NCBI GenBank assembly: GCA_947652605.1
Contig: OX393582.1
Coordinates: forward strand, 16,082,544-16,146,543
Direction of reading: 5' to 3'
Origin: Elmis aenea
Taxonomy: Eukaryota; Arthropoda; Insecta; Coleoptera; Elmidae
DNA: 64,000 bases
This document shows, piece by piece, positions 47,012-58,834 of this stretch. A program made the translations under genes and the position numbers. Positions within the stretch are counted from its first letter, which is position 1; each line of letters begins with the position of its first letter. The notes below the pieces were generated by a model. It had not been told where the DNA came from and searched no databases. It saw nothing but the letters and a program-made list of their open reading frames with translations.

Positions 47012-47499
47012 CCATAGTATTTTAATATTATCTCCGTTTTATAAGATTACCGAAAATTTTCCGGATATTGAGAACAATTTTTGATTTTGGCGTATAATAA
47101 GCAAAGTACAAAAAATACATCGTTTTTGATTTCGAAAACAAACTACATCTGTCGAGTTTCTGTCAAATTTAAGTGTGAAAATGGAGCCAAATTTAATGTG
47201 TTTTATATTATTTATTGCGTACCTATTTCTGTGTTATTATTCTTTTCGTTTTTTAACAAATGTTTCATAACAAAATGTTGAAAAGTTATGGTGCGTATTA
47301 TAAACAAATATCCATTTTACCAGAAAATTTTGGACTAAATCAAGCATGCGTAATATACGCCAGATTTTACAGGAAATATAAGCAGAAATGTGATTCATTA
47401 AAAATGTGTAACTTTGATAACACATTTTTCACATTAAAATTTGCATGGTTATTATAACATTTATAATAAGGTCGTCTTTTACATTTAGGTAACAGCCCA
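47012..47499. other. Unique AT-rich stretch
   Basis: Two frames of 65-66 codons at 47081 and 47260 were considered; neither has a recognised motif. Nothing else was seen. Confidence 0.4.
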
Positions 47500-49021
47500 T
47501 ATACAGGTTGTCCCAGATTACATTTCCAGCATGGGGATCTCGCTTATTATAAGAGATACAGGTTTGTTTAAATTAGATGTATTATTCCTTAGTATGAGAG
47601 GAACCACAATCAATTTTTAAAAGTACAAAATTGCTCGTGCTTCAGATGTTATAGCAAAAAATATGAAAATGTCCAATTTCTTTTTTCTCTCATAACTTTT
47701 TTATCTTAATCATTACAACAAATTTATTTGTATTTTCTTAAGGTACTTTTTTATGGAGAATGTAACTGTTATTTTAGATTATTTTTAACACTTACCATTT
47801 TCGAGATATTACCCCTAACTTCATTTTTTCTTATGGGCCACGAAGTTGGCTATGGAATAGTCGAATGTGTTTTTTTTTTTCCTCTTTAAAATGAGATATT
47901 ACTTGCTACATTTATTTTTATAAATAAGTCACAAAATCAAGAAAAATCGTATTTTACCCATCACTTATCAAGCTATCTATGAAAATAAAAACAAAAAACA
48001 ACTAATTAAATGTCAAATGACAGTTACCATTTGTCTGCGGTATCATTTATTAGAATTGTTTAGTATTGTTGTGTAATTCGATGGTCTTTGTAGCAAATTT
48101 GTTATCATATAATTATGAGCACATTTACAACTAATTAAAAATGTTATATGTTGAAATGCCACATTATTTGCAATAGAAACTGTGTAAAATAAATAATTCT
48201 AATTAATCATTGATTTGTTTTGGATTTTTGGTTGGTTTGTCGAAAAAAACATATACTTTTAAATTTATTTCCAAATTTTTGTAATTACAAATCCTTCGTT
48301 GCCTTTTCTCGGGATATAGCTCTAAGTATATTTGCTTAGCTTCTACACAGTTTTTATGGCGAAGAATGTAGCATCTCAACATGGCAGATTTTTTGCTATT
48401 TTTAAATGTAGCCATCATTATAACAATTACTACAAAGACTATCGAATTACACAACAATAATGTGAATTTCTAATAAATGATACCGCAGACAAACAGTAAC
48501 TGTCATTTGACATTTAATTAGTTGTTTTTTGTTTTTATTTTCACAGATAGCTTGATAAGTGATGGGTAAAATAAGATTTTTCTTGATTTTGTGACTTATT
48601 TATAAATATAAATATAACAAGTAATATCTCATTTTAAAGAGGAAAAAAAAGCACATTCAACTATTCCATAGCTAACTTCGCGGCCCATAAACAAAAATGA
48701 AGTTAGGGGTAATATCTCAAAAATGGTAAGTGTTAAAAATAATCTAAAATAACAGTTACATTCTTCATTACAAAGTACCTTAAAAAAGTACAAATAAAAT
48801 TGTTGTAATTATTAAGACAAAAAAGTTATGAGAGAAAAAAGAAATTAGACATTTTCATATTTTTTGCTATAACAACTGAAGCACGAGAAATTTTGTACTT
48901 TTAAAAATTGATTCTGGCTCCTCTCATACTAAGGAATAATTCATCTAATTCAAACAAACCTGTATCTCTTATAATAAGCGAGATCCCCATGCTGGAAATG
49001 TAATCTGGGACACCTTGTATA
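47500..49021. mobile_element. 1.5-kb foldback element carrying a helix-turn-helix frame
   Basis: TATACAGGTTGTCCCAGATT faces an inverted right end, AATCTGGGACACCTTGTATA. The arms run about 600 bp (47500-48108 and 48425-49021) and are highly similar by eye, through CAGCATGGGGATCTCGC, CATTTGACAGTTAC (inverted) and ATTGTTGTGTAATTCGATGG. The loop of about 316 bp holds most of an antisense reading frame. TA borders and the encoded domain point to the IS630/Tc1/mariner superfamily. No DDE catalytic domain is present, so the copy is non-autonomous. Confidence 0.85.
48203..48415 (-). CDS. DUF4817-like helix-turn-helix fragment of an IS630/Tc1-type transposase
   Basis: The frame starts MATFKNSKKSAMLRCYILRH, with ATG at 48413-48415, and ends after 70 codons. 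Its middle, CVEAKQIYLELYPEKRQ, fits the pattern A-x-x-x-Y-x-E-x-Y/F-P-x-R-x-x-P of the first helix-turn-helix of insect IS630/mariner-like transposases (DUF4817). That domain contacts the inverted repeat. It continues NLEINLKVYVFFDKPTKN, equivalent to the loop that normally ends in TGSF. The second helix-turn-helix and the DDE domain are missing, although this part is uninterrupted. The upstream 14 codons of the open frame extend into the right arm and look non-coding. A small DNA-binding protein that still recognises the ends is conceivable but untested. Confidence 0.5.
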   Translation of the reverse strand: MATFKNSKKSAMLRCYILRHKNCVEAKQIYLELYPEKRQRRICNYKNLEINLKVYVFFDKPTKNPKQIND

Positions 49022-49074
49022 CGATTACAGTATTATATTACTTTTATTAAAATACTAAATACAATGGAAGGCGC

Positions 49075-49117
49075 TTATAACGCGGGTCGGATACAACCTC
49101 GCAAACCCGCGTTATAA
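49075..49117. repeat. Perfect 13-bp hairpin TTATAACGCGGGT
   Basis: TTATAACGCGGGT (49075-49087) pairs with ACCCGCGTTATAA (49105-49117). AACCGCGGTATAACCG follows at 49121, so the block looks like the end of a repeat with TTATAACGCGG-type motifs. Confidence 0.7.
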
Positions 49118-50488
49118 TATAACCGCGGTATAACCGAATCGTTGAAAATTTTATATTTCAGCAATTACAAAATATTGCGTATCTTTGTAAAGACATGTCA
49201 AAACCCAAACGCTTATAAAACTTTCCTGCTTGATTTTCATTTCTGAATCTGTGCCTAAATTTATGGACATATTTAACAGATACCCTGTATAATTTTTGTA
49301 ATCTCAAAGCGTTATTTCAAAGAAATAGCCTCCTATAGAAATGTAAAGTCGTGTTAACAACCATATCGATTCCTGGTTGTCTATAACACAACAACATGTC
49401 CATAAATTCTTAGATCCGGGAAATAATTTAATTAATAAGTAGGTACTGTATTGCCAAGCGATACAAAGAAACATTTTCTACTCTAAGCGTCAAAATCAAA
49501 TGGCAACGTCTTTTAAATTACACTCGCAGCTAACTAAATGTCATTTTTATAATACTATCGACCTTTATTGTCACTCGGAACAAATGAAAGTGCGGTTTTA
49601 AAAGAAACAAATGCGTTTCTTATAACAAACATTTTCAAGTTTAGTTTTTGCATTGTTTGTATCTTTCTATATCCATTTTTATTTGTTTATTTGTTAATTA
49701 ATTTTTTTAATATTTTAAGAATTTGTTTTAGCTTAAACGTTGCATATGTTTTTTTCTATTGCACATTCTCTCGTTCAGCTAGCTAAAACTTCTTTTATAC
49801 GTTTATAAATGTGTTTACAAGCAGATATTAATAAAATAAAGCTCTAATGACTTAATATTTATGTAATTTTTTTTTAAACCAGATTATAAATCACTATACA
49901 GAACCAAACTATCAAATTTTTTATAGATATTTAATTTACACCTATACAACTGTGTATTTTTTATGTAGCCCCAATTAAAAATGACTAGTTTATTTATTCG
50001 CAGTGCAACATATGTTGATCACAATATTGTTAAAAAGACATCCTGTTCCTCCTACGGATCCCAAGAAAATTTTAATTTAAAACAGTTATACCAGGAATAT
50101 AATAAATACATGCTCGTATCTACTAATTATCAAGCTATACAAAATGTTACGTTAAAATTTTATTACACAGGTTGATTAAAATTCGAGGGCAACTATTTGA
50201 TTTTTTTTTATTGTTGATTAATAATAATAAAACAGATTTCAGATATCCGCAACCGTTTTTATTAAACTGCAAAATTCTGAGCAATTTTTTTTTATTGCTA
50301 CACTATGAAAATTTTAAAAATATGTTACAATTTTCATAACCAATTGGTTTATACTGCATTTTAATATAACTGCCCACTTTTTCAGTGGTCGTTATTGGTC
50401 GATTCAGTTTTGTTTTTCCGTTACTACCTTTGATTAACAAACTGAATTAATTATCTCAAACTGAGCTAGACTTTTGTCTGACTTTAAG
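49118..50488. other. Unique AT-rich stretch
   Basis: Frames at 49568 (72 codons, hydrophobic) and 49981 (64 codons) have no recognised motif and no supporting context. Confidence 0.4.
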
Positions 50489-51167
50489 TATAACGGGTGA
50501 GTCAGTTTGACTGTCGCACCCCTATAACTTTTTAATTATTAAAAATAACCTTATATTTTTGGAAACTACGAAAAATTCTCTATTAAATGATGTGCATTTG
50601 TTATCTCTACGATGTCAAATCCGCGATAGGCAATTGTTTTTTTTTAAAATTACATAGTATATATGTTTTGGTTGATTCGGATAGAGAATTTAATTCTGAA
50701 TCCGATGTATTAAAAAAGTATGCATACATAAGAAATTTTTTTATGTCGACGTTTATTATTTGTTTTTATTTTTATTAAAAATTAATTTTCCATTGACAGT
50801 TTTAGTAAAAATTTTAAGATTTGATCGTTTTTTGTTATGTTAAAAATAGACTGTTTGCTACAATTTGAATAAACTTTGAACTGATTTTTCTCGAAAATTT
50901 TCTTATGTATGCATACGTTTCTAATACATAGTCGGATTCAAAATTAAATTCTCTATCCGAATCAACAAAAACATGTACACTATGTAATTTAAAAAAAAAA
51001 AAAACAATTGCCTATCGCGGATTTGACAACGTCGTCGTAGAGATAACAAATGCACATCATTTAATAATAAATTTGTCGCCGTTTTCAAAAATATAAGGTT
51101 TGTTGGGGTTATTTTCAATAATTAAAAAGTTATAGGGTGCGACAGTCAAACTGAAACACCCGGTATA
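50489..51167. mobile_element. Foldback family C, copy 2, complete
   Basis: TATAACGGGTGAGTCAGTTT faces inverted CTGAAACACCCGGTATA. The arms are about 260 bp and include TTTTTGGAAAC, CGATAGGCAATTG (inverted), GGATAGAGAATTTAATTCTG and GTATGCATACATAAGAAA. The loop is AT-rich and non-coding. Open frames on both strands lie inside the arms and mirror each other, so they are not genes. Confidence 0.85.
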
Positions 51168-51725
51168 TTACTTGATTATATTATTTGCACTAATAAAAAA
51201 GATTTTTTTTTAAACTCTTTTTTACACATGTAGATACTCTTAAAATACTAAAATTATTTACTTTGGTAAAAAAGTAACTTGTTCATTCTTAACTTATTAA
51301 ATAATGCCATTTTCTTTTAAAAATAAACACATAGTATGACCAATTAAATAAAACTTTAAAAAAACGTATTTATTAACAAACCCTGAGAAGTCAAGCGGAC
51401 AAAACATATTTATTGCAATTAATTCGAAATTTAAGTAAAAAATACAATCTTAAATACTAAAAAATTATTTTAAATTAAACTAAACTTGTTTTTGAAAATT
51501 AATCAGTTTTGTGCAATACTTAAGGAGACCACACGTCCCGCTTTCAGCGGGACAGTTCCAATTTGGAATCATATGTCCCGCGTCTCACGAAATTTAAAGA
51601 ATGTCCCGCTTTTTAGAGAATATATCGCAATTCTCAATTTATTACAAAAAAATAAAATGAAATGAAAAATAAATGATAAAAGCAAAAGTGTAATATTAGT
51701 ATATAGGTAATACAATACAATATTA
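51168..51725. other. AT-rich stretch with a GTCCCGC-rich repeat fragment
   Basis: Around 51525-51620, ACGTCCCGCTTTCAGCGGGAC and two later GTCCCGC motifs form a short hairpin-rich repeat, probably a truncated MITE end. The rest shows nothing. Confidence 0.4.
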
Positions 51726-52385
51726 TACAGGGTTTCGCAAAATTATGGAAATAGACAAATATCTAGAATACTATTGCAGATATAACAATGAAATTTTGTA
51801 TCTGAGCGTTATGGTATTTTTCGGATTAGATGAAAATATTAAGGTTGCAATGCGACTTCCGGTTCAACCGGAAACGGACTCAAGCTTTGAAATTTTAAAT
51901 AGAACACCCTGTTTACATTTTTGTATTCCTCTTAAAATGCACTTTAAAAAATGTAAAAGGTTATGGGTCTAAAGTCAATAGTTTTCGTAAAATTTACATT
52001 TTTATGAAAATTTTGAGCGATACAGCAATTTCAATTTTTTTAACATGTAAGTTGTTTAAATAGGCAGTAGAATTTCGTTTAAAAATTAGATTGACAATAG
52101 ATTATTTAACACTTTGCACTAGCTACATTTTTAATATATTATACAGGATGTTTTTTACGCTTGGTCAAACTTGTGAAACTTTAAACATCGATAACTCAAT
52201 TTTTTTAAATACAACATCCTATTTGTTTTTACATGGTCTTGTAAAAAATTTGATTGTCTTTCAAAAACATTATCCATGTTTCATACCTAAAACTTATATT
52301 TTTCGAGATATCGCGATTTTATTATAAATTATTAGGGCAACGTAATATTTTCAAATAGGCTGTGAAGGTAGACAGCGGTATTTTT
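51726..52385 (+). repeat. Single-arm relative of the 58.6-kb foldback (family E)
   Basis: It starts TACAGGGTTTCGC and contains an inner ACACCCTGT at about 51903. It then follows the 58840-59300 arm block by block: AATGTAAAAGGTTATGGGTC, TTGACAATAGATTAT, ACAGGATGTTTTTTACGC, ACATCGATAACTC, TTTCGAGATATCGCGATTT and GAAGGTAGACAGCGGTA. There is no inverted partner. The frames of 75 and 78 codons mirror the repeat, not a gene. Confidence 0.7.
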
Positions 52386-53839
52386 AAACAATTGAAAGAT
52401 AAAAACAAAAGGAAGTTATAATATTATCTTTTCCTTACTTATTTTCTACATTTCTAATAATGTAGATGTAATTTTACCATTTTTTCGTTTAAATTAAAAA
52501 ATTAAATGTTGGATTAAGCAAAACTCTAAACAGAAAAATAAATAGATGGAGGTATTTTTTCATTTTCGCTCCAGTGATATTCCTCTCAAAAATGTTTTGC
52601 CATACAACATTATTACTTATTTATATTTATATAGAATTAAATTCATTCTTTTTTTTAACATTTGTGTTTGTTTTCATCCATACCCCCCACAAAAAAATCT
52701 AGGGTCTTATCCCACACAAAATGTGGCCCCTTTAGCAATACTCAACATAGTTTGTTTTGTTATATTTTCATAAGACATCAATGTTTCCCAGAAAAATTTA
52801 AATTTATAATCTAAGCGTCGATGTATTTAATTTAAAAATTATGTATTATATTAATAATTACTTTACAGCAAACTGTACATTAATTATAATAATGAAATGC
52901 GAAAAATTTTGTTTGCAAAATACTGCGATTATTTAATTTTCTTCATAACTTAACACCCAAAATTTAAAATGTAACGTTAATTTGCTGCGAAAATTTTAAT
53001 GTCTTACATAAAACCTCCATTACATAACCCGAAAAGTTGCAAATTAAGTGTTACAACTAAACAATTAACAATCGCACTATTTCGAAACGCCAAACTTTGT
53101 TGTTATTCTGGTCGTAGTACACGGGCGATAATAAAAATTCACGGACAAATACTAATTAAAGTATTGCTCAGTACTACTAAACGATATTAAGAAATCATTT
53201 GCTTTTAATTCGTCTGAAAATTGCACGTTCATTACAAAATTTTTAATGTCGGTAGTAAATTAAAGGCGCCACTGAAATTTAATTTGCTCAAAAACATTCT
53301 TAATTACATCTACCCATGTCAACAAATTAAATGATTATTAACACCCAATGTGTGTTATGCAAAATCTGATATGCCGTAAACTGTGTTATTTATTTGCACA
53401 GTCAAGATTTATGTTCCAACATTTCCTATAATTTCTCTAACGTGTGGTGTACAAAATATTATTTATTACTTCGGAATATGATTTATTGACTTATTTTACT
53501 TTTAAACTCCACGCCCTATATGGTAAAAATATGCATGTTCTCAGTAAAATTGTTGAGTCGTTGATAAATTTGCGTTTTAATTAGATTGTTTTTATTTGTA
53601 ATCAGTTAAAGCAATAGTTTCCAAGTCTAGAACTAATAGTGATAATTTTTAAATATCACCAAAGAGAACAGCGTAAGGTTAACCGTTAGATCCGACTAGC
53701 AAACGCTTGCGCTTGGTACTTCCAGTTTATTTATTTTTATTCATCATTTACCTTTTTTTCGGAATTGTAAGGATTTGCTTTGTTACAAAACAGGCATTTT
53801 TTCAAAGTTAGACCTGCAGTTTTGGTTCTGACGAACCCT
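52386..53839. other. Unique AT-rich stretch
   Basis: Frames at 52546 and 52999 (75 and 63 codons) lack motifs. Nothing else was seen. Confidence 0.4.
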
Positions 53840-55670
53840 TACAGGATGTTCTAATGGAAAGATTCGCCCCTATAATTTTTGTATTTTATGACCATAATGG
53901 CATCTGATCTGTTTATTGAAAATATTTTCAAGATGGCGACACTTTCGGAAGTACTGGAAGTTGACGACTACTTTCTTATTTCAAATGCAATGATCTACTT
54001 TTTATTGCATTTTTGGATTTAAATGTTATTTTAGAGCGACTTTTTATGGCATTCCCTATACCTAAATGCAGTCGTTTTTTAGATTTTTGGACTTTTTTGA
54101 TTTTCATCGTGATGCCTAATATTATCTACCGCCGCCATTTTTAAAGAGAAAACCCTCAAATTTAGACTATGCATAGAAGAAACCCTGGAGTTCATGCTGG
54201 AATTTTTCCAATCGATGCATTACTTACAGGGTGTACAAAATTTAATTTCCTTTTAATGCAACTTCAGATCAGTAAAACTCGTTTATTTCAAATACAATGA
54301 CCAATTTGTTTTTTTCATTTTATAATGCAAAATTAAATTCTGATTCAATCTGTATTAGCGTTTGCTATACCTATCTGCAATAATTTTTGAGTTATTAAGA
54401 ATTTTAGATAAATTTAAGAGAAATTGCAACATTTTTTAATAGTAGGCCTTGAAAATGACAACAAAAGCCAATAATAATAACTGTCAACTACTTTCATAGC
54501 GTTTGTCTGTAGTGTTCATGAAAATGGAAAATCAAGAGTATTCAAACACGAATATTTTGAACTTATTTTATATTGTTGGAGAATGTCACAAGATTATTAA
54601 AAGAACTTTCCGTGTGTTCAGTAAGAGGTATTCTCATTTGACTGTAATGACCAGACGGAAATTTCAGTGAATAGAATCAAATTTTTGCAATTTAAACGAG
54701 TGAAATCTGCTAGTAATCGACCTAAGCGTGTGATAAATAATGAAACTAATGAAGTTAACATCCTGGGATATTTTAATGCCCATCTTTAGCGGTCAATTCG
54801 ATCGGCAGCGCAAGACTTGGGTTTGACATACTATGCTGTACAAGCTACGTTAAAAATGCACAACTCTTCGTTCGCACTTTCAACAATCTTCTGATATTGT
54901 CCATGAATGTAAAATAAATTCAAAATATCCGTGTTTGAATACTCTTGATTTTTCATTTTCATGAACACTACAGACAAACGCAATAAACGTGGTTGGCAGT
55001 TATTAATATTGGTATTAGTTGACGTTTCCAAGGCCTACTATTTAAAAATGTTGCAATTTCTCTTAACGTTATCAAAAATTCTTAATAACTCGAAAATTGT
55101 TGCAGATAGGTATAGGAATTGCTAATACAGATTGATGCAGAATTTAATTTTGCATTATAAAATGGAAAAAAAATTGGGCATTGTGTTTAAAATAAACGAG
55201 TTTTACTGGTCTGAAGTTATATTAAAAGGAAATTAAATTTTGGACACCCTGTAAGTAATGCATCGATTGGAAAAATTCCAGCATGAACTCCAGGGTTTCT
55301 TCTATGCATGGTCTAAATTTGAGGGTTTTCTCTTTAAAAATAACGGCGGTAGATAATATTAAGCATTAATGAAAATGTAAAAAAAAAACAAAAAAGTCCA
55401 AAAATCTAAAAAACGACTACACTTAGGTATAGGGAATGCTATCAAAAGTCCCTCTAATACAACGTGTTAAATCCAAAAATGCAATAAAAAATATACCATT
55501 GTATCTGAAATAAGAAAGTAGACGTCAACTTCCGGTATATCCGGAAATGTCGCCATCTTGAAAATATTTTCAATAAACAGATCAGATGCCATTGTGGTCA
55601 TAACCAAAATTTCAGATCAGTTTGATTCTTCATATCTTTTTAAGTCCCGGTCTCAATCAATCACCCTGTA
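53840..55670. mobile_element. 1.8-kb foldback element with a two-domain helix-turn-helix relic
   Basis: TACAGGATGTTCTAATGG at the left and a CACCCTGTA right end border inverted arms of about 700 bp. They share AACAGATCAGATGCCAT, TTGAAAATATTTTCAA, GTCGCCATCTTG and AGAAACCCTGGAG, among others. A second, inner pair of TACAGGGTGT / ACACCCTGTA ends occurs in mirrored positions (about 54228 and 55253). The loop and inner arms carry a broken transposase N-terminus. Confidence 0.8.
54524..54894 (+). pseudogene. IS630/Tc1-type transposase N-terminus (two helix-turn-helix domains), broken
   Basis: The frame opens MENQEYSNTNILNLFYIVGE (54524), with FSKRYSHLTVMTRRKFQ in the place where DUF4817-type domains have Y-x-x-R-Y-P-x-R-x-x-P-x-R-x-x-F. 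A TGA (54668-54670) follows, then a shift of frame near 54690. The second block, KRVKSASNRPKRVINNE, continues through VNILGYFNAHL, a TAG (54787-54789) and SIRSAAQDLGLTYYAVQATL. This is the second helix-turn-helix, with the pattern VL-x-x-x-x-x-N-P-x-x-S-x-R-x-x-A-x-x-x-G-x-S-x-x-x-V-x-x-x-L. The DDE domain is absent. The first roughly 30 codons are also present, inverted, in the right arm at about 54920-54980. Confidence 0.7.
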
Positions 55671-58045
55671 TAAACAAGTGCTATCGATAACAACAACCTA
55701 AAAAATATTCATGGCAATATGTATTTAATAAACCGCACGAACTTTTTTGGTTAGGTACCTGATACTTGCTTCCGTAATGCGTTAAAAGTGCGTCCGTGTA
55801 TCTATGACTATGAGTAGATAAAAGTAGCTCATCTCGTGAATGGGGTACAATAATATTACATTAGCACTTTTTTCTAAAAGGGAGTGGTAATTATACGATC
55901 CAAATAAAAACAAAAGTGCTATATAGTATGTTATTTTTTTATGAAGAGGCAGAACGCAACAGTGTTCCCACAGCTTCCTTTATCTAAAGGATATCACAGA
56001 CGCCTTTCATGAGCTTATTGCTCACTACACATTCACGCACAGGCTCAGCTGTTTTACTACAAATAAGACATTGACATTTGCACACAATGCCCTGCGTTTT
56101 CACAGCCAATCCCTTACTCTACTTGGGTCATTATGTCACAGCGCTATAAACAGCGGAAAAAATAACTGTTATCGATACTCTGAAATAATGAAACAATTCG
56201 CTGCCAAAGTTGCTACTACTTCTTAAAAATCATAAAATGTTAATTCGCACCATAAACCCGCTTTTTGCGTTTCCGCAATCCTTATAAGTAGCATAATTTA
56301 ATTACTTTCGTGCAACATAACACTATCATTACGATTTTACTTAATAAAGTTAACAATATTACTCCATTTCTTTTGTATTCTATTAGCGTTACTCTATATT
56401 TTTACATAACTGCATTTCTACTTCAAGGTCCGTTAAATAACATTGGTAATACTCAATAAAACAACGAGTGGGCAAGTCATACTCCGACCTTGCATCAAAC
56501 ACACCGTTTGAATTTCAATAATATGTTCCGCTTTTGTATTAAGACCGCTATCACGCAAAACCGATAACAATTAGATGCAACGTTTGATCAAATTTATGAT
56601 CGCATTGTGCCAATTTGGTCTTCTAGAACTATAAATTGTCTTTACATGACGCGTAAACATCGCCACTGTTAGAAAATCCTTTACTAATTCTCTTGCCAGG
56701 ATTGTTCAACAAAAATTAGTCAACACGGATTTTCAAAATTTTCTAAATTAAGTCCCTTAACAAAAATTTGTCTCGATAATTCCACTATTGTCATTAATGT
56801 CAATCAATGTCAATGCAAATAAATGCATATACGATTTATCACGCTTGCTAGCGGATAAATAGGAACCTTACTATTTGCAATCGGATAAATTTTTGTTTAC
56901 CTTCACCATAGCAAAGCAGTGAAATTTTGGAAAATATTAGAGTTTAAGTTTTCTACAAATGGTTTAAACGTCACACTTCAGTCATGGAGATCGCTACAAA
57001 TACCATTCAAGGTTAAAATTTTGTGCAAGCCAAATTTTTATTTGTAACAGTCGTTATTGCTTTTCAATTTAAACTCAAATAAATTGTTACTAAGCAACAA
57101 CTTGTGTCAAATCAAAATTTGGCCGGCAAATTTTAACATCTTGTGGTATTACCCCCGACTATAAAATTTATAGCATTTAATGTTCAGCTTACAGGTTCAT
57201 TTTACACTAAATTGCGATTTTAAAAGCAAAAAAATCTTAAAACACAAGTGTTTTATATAACAATTCTATTTTCATCTAACATTTTTCATGACCAAAATTA
57301 ATAAGTAAAGAATGCATGTTTTTTAATTTGTGTAGTGTAACGTTAAAAGATATTTTACTAGCACAACTCAAAGTTAATTTTTCGCAATTGAAAAATTAAG
57401 TGTAATATGTTTGTAATTGTAATTATGGTTTTTATTTAATCTTAGAGAAATGCTATTGTTTGCGATTCTCTGTTGTTTAAAATAAAATAATGGAACATTT
57501 GATATTGAAGTAGTATCATTATCTACTTAGTGATATTTTATAAAATTTAATTAAACATATTATTTTCTTAGCACACAGACGCTATCTAGATAAAACTTTA
57601 TTTAAAATAAGCAAAATATATTTTTCCCAAAATACATTATCATAGGTGCTGTTTTTAAATTATATTTAAGGTTGGTGTGATTTTTAACAATTTAAATTAT
57701 TTTTCCAATTTAATAACAAAATCATCTTGTATTTAAGAAAAATCTTACATAGAAAAACAACTTTCGCATAATTCATGACTAACCATTATTGTGTTTTTGA
57801 CGATATTTATATAGACAGTTTGAAGGTACAGCAAGTTTATTGTACATTCAAATATTTTAATGCTAATAAACTAATGTGGCCACCAAACGACTTTCGCCAA
57901 ACATTTTGTGTATGAGTGTGTGTGTTTGTGTAGTTATGTATTTGTCGTAGGCATAATGTAATATTAAGTTTTATGAAAATGCCGGCAAAACGAGAAAATT
58001 ATAGCTTACTCATAACCTCATACGTATGTTTTCATACAAAAAAAA
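55671..58045. other. Long unique AT-rich stretch
   Basis: No reading frame of note, RNA or repeat. About 55960-56150 is comparatively complex sequence and could be unique conserved DNA, but nothing specific is visible. Confidence 0.4.
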
Positions 58046-58110
58046 GCTTTACCTAACCTTTAACCTGACCCTCATTTATTTGGTCATTAATAGAGGGTTG
58101 GAATATCTGT
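58046..58110. repeat. Family D core fragment
   Basis: AAAGCTTTACCTAACC is followed by TTAACCTGACCCTCATTTATTTGGTCATTAATAGAGGG (quoted in parts only: TTAACCTGACCCTC and TTTGGTCATTAATAGAGGG). It matches the palindrome core at 39.35 kb without the outer arms. Confidence 0.6.
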
Positions 58111-58647
58111 ATGTACAAAAATTTGTTTTTAATAAATTTTGAAAACATAACTAATAGGTTTGTTTACATTAAAAACATTTTTTAAATAAATTTAATGAAA
58201 CCTTAGAAAATTTAGATTCTTTTTAAAATCGCACTTGTTTATACAACGACGGCGAAGGAAAAACTAAAGTTAGTGGCTGTCGGTTGGATGCATTGATATA
58301 TGAAAAAAAAAAATTGTCGTCTTAAAAATAAATTTTGTAACCATCATGCAAAACCGATTATTCGAAATAAAAAGTAATAAACAAATAAATTCTAGAAACT
58401 TGGTATAATATTTCAAGAAATGTATTTGTCATATACAGAGTCATTCAAAAAGTATGCAAGAAATGGAAAAGGTTTTTATTATTCATTTCCCAGAAAATTG
58501 TATTCTTGATAAAAGTTGGTGCGTGATCTAAAACTAGTTTTAAGATGAAAAAAAAGTTAATAAAAATCAAAGGCGAGCTAGATATTAGCGGTTATAGAAA
58601 TATTCGCAAGAGTAAAGTGCCCTTATTTCAAAAGTTACAAAAATATA
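58111..58647. other. AT-rich stretch
   Basis: Nothing recognised before the foldback starting at 58648. Confidence 0.4.
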
Positions 58648-58770
58648 TACAGGGTGAGTCACGACGGACGCGTCGGAGTTTTATGGCAAAACGGTTTATA
58701 TTTTTCAATTTCTGTCGCTGTTAGATTATGTAAGTCAATAAGGGCTACATTTTAAAAATATTTTCAAATA

Positions 58771-58834
58771 TACAGGGTGCTCCAAAAAAGAGTGCCATAT
58801 CAAAGTTATACTTTTTCTTATGGAACACCCTGTA
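58771..58834. repeat. 64-bp micro-element inside the left arm
   Basis: TACAGGGTGCTCC and inverted GGAACACCCTGTA enclose 38 bases including AGAGTGCCATATCAAAG. Its inverse is at 60282-60345 in the right arm. Confidence 0.8.

Noticed and set aside
49061..49140. Promoter or replication-related hairpin
   Set aside because: The TTATAACGCGG motif recurs next to the hairpin in the manner of a repeat end; nothing ties it to regulation.
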